Assembly (NCBI GenBank): GCA_031370675.1
Contig: JANMQT010000016.1
Location: 1 to 22,614 of the forward strand
Length of the DNA stretch: 22,614 nt
Reading direction: 5' to 3'
Source: SZAS-18 sp031370675
GTDB lineage: Bacteria; Verrucomicrobiota; Verrucomicrobiia; Chthoniobacterales; SZAS-18
Shown here: piece after piece, positions 13,600 through 19,684 of the stretch
Layout of the letters: every line of letters starts with the position of its first letter
How positions within the stretch are numbered: the stretch's first letter is position 1
The notes under the pieces: model-generated
What the model was told of the DNA's origin: nothing
The model's input: the letters and a program-made list of their open reading frames with translations, nothing else
Database searches by the model: none
Position numbers and translations under genes: made by a program

Positions 13600-15792
13600 A
13601 TGGCGATTCGTAATTCAGAAGGCCGATCTTCGACCCCCGACCCGGGCAACGAGGTCAAACTACACGCTCTCGACTACTGGCGCGTCATCCGGGTCCGGTT
13701 GGGCATCGTGGTTCTCGCCTTTCTGCTCGTCCTGCTGACGACCGGCGTCACCACGTATTTCATGCCGCGGCAGTACCGGTCGACGGTCTCGATGGAGCTG
13801 AAATACGAGTCGGAGAACATGCGCGTGTTCGAGCAGAACCGGGCGGGCGGACTCGATCCGCGCTTTGCCCCGACCCAGTTTGAGATCATGCAGCGGAAGG
13901 AGGTGCTGTACCCGGTCATCGACAAATTGAAGCTCGTGCAGAAGTTCGGCGGTGACGCCGGCACCACGATCACCAAGGAGCTTGCCTACTTCAAGCTGCG
14001 GAATCTTTTGAGTCTCAAGCAGGTCCGCAACACCGAGGTGCTCGACCTGAGCGTCACCTACACGGATCCCGCGGCGGCGGCGGAAATCGTCAATGCCGTG
14101 GCGGACAGCTACCAGGCCAAGAAACGGGAGCAAAAACAGGACCTCACCAGTTCCTCCCTTTTTCAGTTGAACAGCCAGCTCGAGGCCCAGCGCACCAAGG
14201 TTTCCGAACTCACCGCGAAGCTCGCGAAAATGCGGAAGGACGACCCGAGTATCGTCGATAACGAGAATGACCGCACCATCGGCGTCGAGGACCCGCGCAA
14301 ACAGGTGGTGGCCTCCAAGGAGGAAGAGTTCAGCAAGTCGACCACCCAGCTCGCCGCGCTCAACAGCCAGCTCGGGCAGATCGAAAAACTCAAGGGCGAC
14401 GAGCTGCTGCGGGCGATTCCGCTCCTTGAAATCAACGACCCGACGATCCTGAAGGTGTTCCCGCTGTACCAGGAGGCCGTGGCCAGCGAGGCCGCAATGA
14501 TGAATTCGGGGCTGGGTCGCCAGCATCCGAAGTTGAAATCTCTCCGCGCGCAGAAGGATGTGTACGCGCGACAGCTCACGGAACAAATCGACAGCGTCCG
14601 CCGCTCGCTGGAGATCAAGCGCAACATCGCCGGCACGACGAACGACAATCTCGGGCGTCAGGTGCAGGGTCTCCGCGACGACCAGCGTTCGCTGCGGCAG
14701 GGAAGCACGGATTATTTCGAACTGAAGGAGGAACTCATCCGCGCCAAGACCGTTCTCGGCACGGCCGAGCAGAAATATTCCAGCGAGTCCATCGAGCGCA
14801 ACATGCCCCAGGTCCCGGCCGTGATCTGGGAGAAGGCGGAAGCCGCCACGATTCCCTACAGCCCAAAGGTCCTGCTCAACATGGTGCTCGGCACGCTCGT
14901 CGGCCTCATCGTCGGCGTCGGCCTCGCCTTCCTGATCGAGTACCTCGACACCAGCATCAAGACGATGGACGACGTCGAGAGCCTGCTCGGCGTACCCGTG
15001 CTGGCGGTGGTGCCCAAGAACATTCGGCTGTTGCACAAGAACCCGCCGGACATCGCGGACGCGGAGGCCTACCGTATCCTGCGCACTAACATTGAGTTCA
15101 ACCGGAAGAGCGCCGACGCCAACACCATTTCGATGGTCTCCGGCGGACCGGGCGAGGGGAAATCGACGACGCTGTGCAATCTGGCGTACACTTGCGCGCA
15201 GGGCGGCTATTCCGTCCTGATCGTCGACGCGGATTTGCGCCGACCCACGCAGCACAAGCTGCTCGAGATCAGCAACGCGGTGGGCCTGACGAATTACCTC
15301 ACCACGAACATGGGGCTCGACGATGTGATCATGCCGACGGGCATCGAGAATCTATCAATCATTCCCAGTGGTATTCTCCCGGCCGACGCCGTGGGCATTC
15401 TCAACTCGCAACGGATGTCCGACATGATCGCCGAGCTGAAGTCGCGCTACGACATCATTTTCTTCGATTCGCCGCCCATCCTTGGGGTCAGTGACGGTTC
15501 CGTGCTCTCGAGCGAGGTCGATCAGTCGATCATCATCGTGCAGCACCGGCGCTTCCCCAAGGCGATGCTCAAGCGCGTGAAACAGTCGGTCACCAATGTC
15601 GGCGGCACGGTACTGGGCGTGGTGCTCAACAATGTCGATTTGCGCCACGACCCGAATTACTACTACTACACGAGCTACTACCACTACTACACGCCGAAGG
15701 GCAAGGAGTCGGAGGCCCCGGCACCTAAGCGGCCCGCGGCGAAACCCGCACCGGCCGTCGGTCGCTCGGGCGCTGCCTCCAACGATTACTAG
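13600..15792 (+). CDS. Wzc-type polysaccharide copolymerase / tyrosine autokinase
   Basis: A 730-residue inner-membrane protein that controls chain length and export of a Wzy-pathway polysaccharide. Residues about 15-80 form the Wzz domain with the first membrane span (about 35-52). A long periplasmic coiled-coil (about 170-400) follows. The GNVR-like segment and second membrane span lie at about 405-447. The C-terminal BY-kinase has Walker A GGPGEGKST (515-523), Walker A' DADLRRP (543-549) and Walker B FFDSPP (ending 623-626). A tyrosine cluster, YYYYTSYYHYY, occupies 687-697: the autophosphorylation tail, with eight tyrosines. After it comes a Lys/Pro/Ala-rich end. The start is the ATG at 13600, with no Shine-Dalgarno; an AGGAGGG lies far upstream at 13549. 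It is probably co-transcribed with the barrel and OPX genes. No cognate phosphotyrosine phosphatase is in the window. Confidence 0.93.
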   Translation: MAIRNSEGRSSTPDPGNEVKLHALDYWRVIRVRLGIVVLAFLLVLLTTGVTTYFMPRQYRSTVSMELKYESENMRVFEQNRAGGLDPRFAPTQFEIMQRKEVLYPVIDKLKLVQKFGGDAGTTITKELAYFKLRNLLSLKQVRNTEVLDLSVTYTDPAAAAEIVNAVADSYQAKKREQKQDLTSSSLFQLNSQLEAQRTKVSELTAKLAKMRKDDPSIVDNENDRTIGVEDPRKQVVASKEEEFSKSTTQLAALNSQLGQIEKLKGDELLRAIPLLEINDPTILKVFPLYQEAVASEAAMMNSGLGRQHPKLKSLRAQKDVYARQLTEQIDSVRRSLEIKRNIAGTTNDNLGRQVQGLRDDQRSLRQGSTDYFELKEELIRAKTVLGTAEQKYSSESIERNMPQVPAVIWEKAEAATIPYSPKVLLNMVLGTLVGLIVGVGLAFLIEYLDTSIKTMDDVESLLGVPVLAVVPKNIRLLHKNPPDIADAEAYRILRTNIEFNRKSADANTISMVSGGPGEGKSTTLCNLAYTCAQGGYSVLIVDADLRRPTQHKLLEISNAVGLTNYLTTNMGLDDVIMPTGIENLSIIPSGILPADAVGILNSQRMSDMIAELKSRYDIIFFDSPPILGVSDGSVLSSEVDQSIIIVQHRRFPKAMLKRVKQSVTNVGGTVLGVVLNNVDLRHDPNYYYYTSYYHYYTPKGKESEAPAPKRPAAKPAPAVGRSGAASNDY

Positions 15793-15831
15793 ACGCCGCG
15801 CGCCCGCGCGGGTCCCTCCCGTCCCCGAGCC

Positions 15832-16401
15832 ATGAAACTTCCCACCCTGCTCCCGCTGGCCGTCACGGCGTGCGGCCTCGCGTGCGCGACGCTCGCCCTC
15901 GCGCAGAGTGACACCCTGCTGCGGCCCGGCGAAACGATTGAGCTGCGCATCGGCGGCGTGCCTGGCGACGAGGCCAGCCTCTTTAACAGCACCTACAGCG
16001 TCGATGGCAGCGGGCGCTTGAACCTTCCGCATATCGGCGAAGTGGCGGTAGGTGGATTGTCCGCGGGCCAGGCCAAGAGGCTCATCGAGCAGACCTACCG
16101 CGCCCGCGAGATCTACACGAACCCCACCATCAACATCATCGTGGCGGAGCGGGCCCGCCAGGTCAGCGTGGGCGGCGCGGTCAAGGCGCCCCAGCGCGTG
16201 GCGTTTACCCCGGACCTGACCGTGCTCTCGGCGGTGAACGCCGCCGGCGGATTCAATGATTTTGCGAACCAGGCGAAGGTGCGTGTGCTTCGTGCCGGCA
16301 AGGTCATCATGGTGAACTGCAAGGAAGTCCGCAAGAATCCCAACCTCGATGTCCGCCTGCAACCCGGCGACATCATCGAGGTGCAGGAAAGTTTCTGGTG
16401 A
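15832..16401 (+). CDS. Short OPX (Wza-like) polysaccharide export protein
   Basis: A 189-residue periplasmic or outer-membrane polysaccharide export protein. A signal peptide ends near LALAQ, an AxA-type signal peptidase I site. A VTAC sequence at residues 11-14 could be read as a lipobox, but it sits very early. Residues about 28-110 are the Poly_export domain (LRPGETIELRIGGVPG, VDGSGRLNLPHIGEV, IEQTYRAREIYTNPTINI). Residues about 113-185 are one SLBB domain (VSVGGAVKAPQRV, LTVLSAVNAAGGF, QPGDIIEVQES). The protein stops immediately after the SLBB domain. The further SLBB and the C-terminal amphipathic helix that builds the outer-membrane alpha-barrel of E. coli Wza (about 380 residues) are both absent. 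The gene follows the Wzc gene by 39 bp. It probably works with the autokinase and with a separate outer-membrane pore. Confidence 0.9.
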   Translation: MKLPTLLPLAVTACGLACATLALAQSDTLLRPGETIELRIGGVPGDEASLFNSTYSVDGSGRLNLPHIGEVAVGGLSAGQAKRLIEQTYRAREIYTNPTINIIVAERARQVSVGGAVKAPQRVAFTPDLTVLSAVNAAGGFNDFANQAKVRVLRAGKVIMVNCKEVRKNPNLDVRLQPGDIIEVQESFW

Positions 16402-16435
16402 GCGCACGCGTCCGCGCGGGGCGGCGTCCGTGGGA

Positions 16436-17017
16436 TCACGTCCCGCCGACGAGTGACCAGTGCTTCCACAGGTAACGAAAACCGGAATAAAGCGTCAGCG
16501 TGACGGTCACGGCGATCATCACGAGTCCGCCGTAGTACAACGCGGTGAGCCAGACTTGGGCTGTGGCTCCTTCCATGCGCCCGAAAATCTCCTGCGAGGA
16601 AAGGAAAAGCAGGAAATAGAGGATCGTGGCGATTTGCCACGACGTCTTGTGCTTGCCGAGGTTCTCGGCGGGCAGGACCTGGCCCTTTTCGGCGGCCAGC
16701 AGGCGCAGGCCCGTGATCAGGAACTCCCGGACGATCACCACAATCGCCACCCATGACGGCATGACGCCGCGCGGAATGAGCGTGATGAAGGCGGCCGCCA
16801 CCATGATCTTGTCGACCAGCGGATCCATCAGGATTCCGAAGTTGGTGACCAGATTGTAGCGCCGCGCGATCTCGCCATCGAAATAATCCGTCAGCGTCGC
16901 GAGCACGAAGATCGCGAAGGCCACCGTGTGATGATAGGGAAACTCGAGGCTCAGCACGACCACGAAGCAGAGCGTCAGCAGCAGTCTCGCCACGGTGAGC
17001 CGGTTGGGGAGATTCAT
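16436..17017 (-). CDS. pgsA: CDP-diacylglycerol-glycerol-3-phosphate 3-phosphatidyltransferase
   Basis: Makes phosphatidylglycerol phosphate from CDP-diacylglycerol and glycerol-3-phosphate, the committed step to phosphatidylglycerol and cardiolipin, in the inner membrane. The 193-residue length is typical. It opens with MNLPNRLTVARLLL, the usual PgsA N-terminus. It carries the complete CDP-alcohol phosphatidyltransferase motif, with Asp44, Asp47-Gly48, Ala51-Arg52, Gly61, Asp65 and Asp69 at the canonical spacing. Several hydrophobic segments follow, including a VIVREFLITGLRLLA stretch characteristic of PgsA. A GGAAG six bases before the ATG at 17017 serves as Shine-Dalgarno. It lies 87 bp downstream of moaE on the same strand and is convergent with the OPX gene. 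Phosphatidylserine synthase and other CDP-alcohol enzymes are less likely given the N-terminus and length. Confidence 0.92.
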   Translation of the reverse strand: MNLPNRLTVARLLLTLCFVVVLSLEFPYHHTVAFAIFVLATLTDYFDGEIARRYNLVTNFGILMDPLVDKIMVAAAFITLIPRGVMPSWVAIVVIVREFLITGLRLLAAEKGQVLPAENLGKHKTSWQIATILYFLLFLSSQEIFGRMEGATAQVWLTALYYGGLVMIAVTVTLTLYSGFRYLWKHWSLVGGT

Positions 17018-17104
17018 ATCGCTTCCGTTGCGCGACCCGGGGGGAATCGCGTTTCGGCAACTTCCCTATCAACGCAAAACCGGCGTGCCGTCGAGCGGCA
17101 AAAT

Positions 17105-17518
17105 CTATCCAGCCGCAGAATCCTCGAGCGGGCGGGGATGCTTCCAAATCGGAACGACCTGCTTGAGGCGCTCGATCAGCCAGCTGGTGGCGGCAAGCGC
17201 GGGACCTCGGTGGGCGCAGCAGACGCGCAGTCCCAGCGACGCTTCGCCCGCCGGCACGAAGCCGACCCGGTGATGCAGGACGCAGCCGGGCAGCAACGGG
17301 TACCTTTGCGCGGCCTCCCGGCCGATTCGCTCCAATTGGCTGAGCGCCATGCGCGGATGCCACTCATAGTCGATTCCTGCAATGGGGTCGGCCCCCTCGG
17401 TGCCCCGCACCACGCCAAGGAATTCGAGGATCGCGCCCGCGTCGGCCGTGTCCGCCCGCGGGGGCGGCATCACCAGGGGCGTCTCCTGCAGAGCGAATTC
17501 CCAAATCGAGATTGCCAT
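17105..17518 (-). CDS. moaE: Molybdopterin synthase catalytic subunit
   Basis: The large subunit of molybdopterin synthase, which uses MoaD thiocarboxylate to put the dithiolene sulfurs onto precursor Z (cPMP) during molybdenum cofactor synthesis in the cytosol. The 137-residue product carries GAILEFLGVVRG (28-39), DYEWHPRMA (50-58), HHRVGFVPAGE (82-92), AHRG (102-105, His103 and Arg104) and LKQVVPIWK (118-126). The active-site lysines fall at 119 and 126, the same numbers as in E. coli MoaE. After PIWK the usual acidic KE and later tryptophan are replaced by HPRPLEDSAAG, a slightly unusual C-terminus. No moaD, moaA or moaC is present nearby. The gene is divergent from gnd by 64 bp and is followed by pgsA. 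Confidence 0.9.
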   Translation of the reverse strand: MAISIWEFALQETPLVMPPPRADTADAGAILEFLGVVRGTEGADPIAGIDYEWHPRMALSQLERIGREAAQRYPLLPGCVLHHRVGFVPAGEASLGLRVCCAHRGPALAATSWLIERLKQVVPIWKHPRPLEDSAAG

Positions 17519-17571
17519 TCGAAATCCATAGCTGCTAGGCTCGCTCGCTCAACCCCGAAACCCACCTATTT

Positions 17572-17576
17572 GGAGA
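17572..17576 (+). promoter_or_regulatory. Shine-Dalgarno for gnd
   Basis: GGAGA ends six bases before the ATG at 17583 and supports that start. It is one of the few recognisable ribosome binding sites here, in keeping with high expression of a central-metabolism enzyme. Confidence 0.65.
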
Positions 17577-17582
17577 CCTTCT

Positions 17583-18992
17583 ATGCAAGCTGACATTGGC
17601 CTTATCGGACTCGCCGTCATGGGCGAAAACCTCGTTCTTAACATGGAAAGCAAGGGCTTCAACGTTGCCGTCTTCAATCGATCCGTGGAGGTTGTCGAAA
17701 AATTTGAAGCCGGCCGCGGCAAGGGAAAGAACTTCGTTTTTGCCAAATCCCTCGAGGAATTTGTCGGCTCGCTCAAGAAGCCGCGCAAGGCGCAGATTAT
17801 GGTCAAGGCCGGCGCCCCGGTTGACGCCGTCATCGCCCAGCTCGCCCCGCTTTTCGAAAAGGGCGACATCATCATCGACGGCGGTAATTCGCTCTGGACC
17901 GACACGCAGCGTCGCGAAAAAGCGCTCAAGGAAAAGGGTATCCACTTTTTCGGCGTCGGCGTCAGCGGCGGTGAGGAAGGCGCGCTGAAGGGCCCGTCCA
18001 TCATGCCGGGTGGCTCGAAGGAGGGCTGGCAGGCGCTGGCACCCATCTACCAAAAGATCGCCGCCATCGCGGAAGGCGAGCCTTGCTGCCGTCACATGGG
18101 TCCCGATGGCGCGGGCCATTACGTGAAGATGGCGCACAACGGCATCGAGTACGGCGACATGCAGCTCATTTGCGAGGCCTACGCCATCCTCAAGGCCGCG
18201 CTGAATCCCACTGCCGACGAGTTCTCGACCATCTTCACGGAGTGGAACAAGGGCGAGCTCGACAGCTTCCTCATTGAGATCACGTCGAAGATTTTCAAGC
18301 GCAAGGATCCCGAGACCGGCAAGCCAATCGTGGACATCGTCCTCGACAAGGCCGGCCAGAAGGGCACCGGCAAATGGACCGTCGGCCACGCCGTCGAGAT
18401 GGGCGTGCCGCTCAGCGTCATCGGCAGCGCGGTGGATGCGCGCATCCTTTCCGCTATGAAGGACGAGCGTGTCGCGGCCAGCAAGGTGTTGAAGGGCCCG
18501 GACGTAAAGCCGTACAGCGGGGATCGCGCCGCGCTCATCGCCGCGGTGGGCGATGCCCTCTACGCGAGCAAGATCATGAGCTACGCGCAGGGCATGGTGC
18601 AGCTTGGCCACGCCAGTGAGCTCTATAATTGGGGCCTGAACTTCGGCGATATCTCGGCCATCTGGCGCGGTGGCTGCATCATCCGGGCGCGGTTCCTCAA
18701 CCGCATCACCGAGGCCTACCGCAAGAATCCGGGCCTGAAAAATCTCATGCTCGATCCGTTCTTTGCCGACGCCCTGCAGCGCACCCAGCCCGGCTGGCGC
18801 AAGGCGGTGCAGACCGCCATCGAATACGGCGTCGCCTCGCCCGGGTTCAGCTCGGCGCTCAGTTACTTCGACAGCTATCGCTCCGCGAACCTGCCGGCAA
18901 ACCTGCTCCAGGCCCAGCGCGACTTCTTCGGCGCGCATACCTTCGAGCGCGTCGACAAGCCCGGCATCTTCCACGCCGACTGGTACTCCTGA
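17583..18992 (+). CDS. gnd: 6-phosphogluconate dehydrogenase, decarboxylating
   Basis: Oxidises and decarboxylates 6-phosphogluconate to ribulose-5-phosphate with NADP+ in the oxidative pentose phosphate pathway. The 469-residue length is the standard long form. The N-terminal Rossmann domain has IGLIGLAVMGENLVLNM (residues 5-21), with NRS after the second strand. The substrate region has IIDGGNS, VSGGEEGA and GPSIMPGG. The catalytic segment YVKMAHNGIEYGD carries Lys182 and Glu189. The large helical domain has DKAGQKGTGKWT and WRGGCIIRARFLN, and the tail reads QRDFFGAHTFER followed by FHADW. All key residues are intact. The ATG at 17583 has a good Shine-Dalgarno. The gene is divergent from moaE and convergent with the O-methyltransferase, whose stop lies only 10 bp away. 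Confidence 0.97.
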   Translation: MQADIGLIGLAVMGENLVLNMESKGFNVAVFNRSVEVVEKFEAGRGKGKNFVFAKSLEEFVGSLKKPRKAQIMVKAGAPVDAVIAQLAPLFEKGDIIIDGGNSLWTDTQRREKALKEKGIHFFGVGVSGGEEGALKGPSIMPGGSKEGWQALAPIYQKIAAIAEGEPCCRHMGPDGAGHYVKMAHNGIEYGDMQLICEAYAILKAALNPTADEFSTIFTEWNKGELDSFLIEITSKIFKRKDPETGKPIVDIVLDKAGQKGTGKWTVGHAVEMGVPLSVIGSAVDARILSAMKDERVAASKVLKGPDVKPYSGDRAALIAAVGDALYASKIMSYAQGMVQLGHASELYNWGLNFGDISAIWRGGCIIRARFLNRITEAYRKNPGLKNLMLDPFFADALQRTQPGWRKAVQTAIEYGVASPGFSSALSYFDSYRSANLPANLLQAQRDFFGAHTFERVDKPGIFHADWYS

Positions 18993-19002
18993 CCCTTTCG
19001 CG

Positions 19003-19659
19003 TCACCGGACGCGCGCGAGATTCAAGCCATCCGCGAATGGCATCAGCACGGACTCGACCCGCGGGTCCGTGCTAAGTTTCTTGTTCAGTTGGTTGAGCG
19101 CCACCGCGCTTTCCTCGGTTGTGTCCTCGATGCGACCGTTGAAAAGCATGTTGTCGAAAACAAACAGTCCGCCGCGGCGCATCCGCGGCAGTAGGGCTTC
19201 GAAATACGCGTCATAGCCCGGCTTGTCGGCATCGATGAACGCGAAGTCGAAGCGCACGTTCTCCGGCAGGGCGCGCAGCGTGTCGAGCGCGGGTCCAATG
19301 CGGAGGTCAATGCAATCGGCCACGCCGGCACGCTCCCAAAACTTCCGCGCGACTGCCGTCCATTCCTCGTTGATGTCGCAGCAGAGCAGACGCCCGCCGC
19401 GGGCCAGCGCGCGTGCCAGGCAGATGGCGCTATAGCCGGTGAAGGTACCGACCTCGATCATCGAATGGGCCGCGGTCAGGCCGGCCAGCATGGTGAGCAA
19501 CGTGCCCTGCGCCGCGCTGATCTGCATCTCCGCGCGCTCCGGAAAGAGGGCGCAGGTCTCGCGGTGCAATTCCTCCAGCAGCGGGTCACCGGCGCCACTG
19601 TGTTTGTCACCGAGGTAGGATTGAAGTTCGTCGTTGAGGGGAAGATGCTTGGAGGACAC
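19003..19659 (-). CDS. SAM-dependent O-methyltransferase (CCoAOMT-like)
   Basis: A 218-residue class I methyltransferase of the metal-dependent catechol/caffeoyl-CoA O-methyltransferase family (COG4122 type). The SAM-binding motif is IEVGTFTGYSA (68-78), followed by the acidic strand-2 end CCDIN (93-97). The divalent-metal and catalytic residues are IDADKPGYD (142-150) and FDN (168-170). The N-terminal helical region with EMQISAAQG is the usual lid. The start is GTG at 19659, 25 bp after the stop of the DUF2339 gene; no Shine-Dalgarno is visible next to it. An AAAGGAG lies further up, inside the end of the upstream gene. It is likely co-transcribed with the DUF2339 gene. The substrate cannot be told from sequence; bacterial members act on diverse catechols or on unknown small molecules. 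Confidence 0.9.
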   Translation of the reverse strand: MSSKHLPLNDELQSYLGDKHSGAGDPLLEELHRETCALFPERAEMQISAAQGTLLTMLAGLTAAHSMIEVGTFTGYSAICLARALARGGRLLCCDINEEWTAVARKFWERAGVADCIDLRIGPALDTLRALPENVRFDFAFIDADKPGYDAYFEALLPRMRRGGLFVFDNMLFNGRIEDTTEESAVALNQLNKKLSTDPRVESVLMPFADGLNLARVR

Positions 19660-19684
19660 GCCGTAGCGAATCGCAAGATCCCGC

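Noticed and set aside
13660..15255. A 531-codon minus-strand frame inside the Wzc gene
   Set aside because: It mirrors codon position bias of the real gene on the other strand and has no recognisable motif. The same reasoning removes the long antisense frame at 5357-6967 and those over the DUF2339 gene.
17087..17099. GCCG/CGGC hairpin after moaE on the minus strand
   Set aside because: It has only four base pairs, and the nearest T-run on the minus strand is about eight bases further on. Too weak to call.
17512..17541. TTGCCA with an 18-bp spacer and TAGGCT as a gnd promoter
   Set aside because: The -35 is fair but the -10 matches only three of six consensus bases, and such pairs arise by chance in this sequence.
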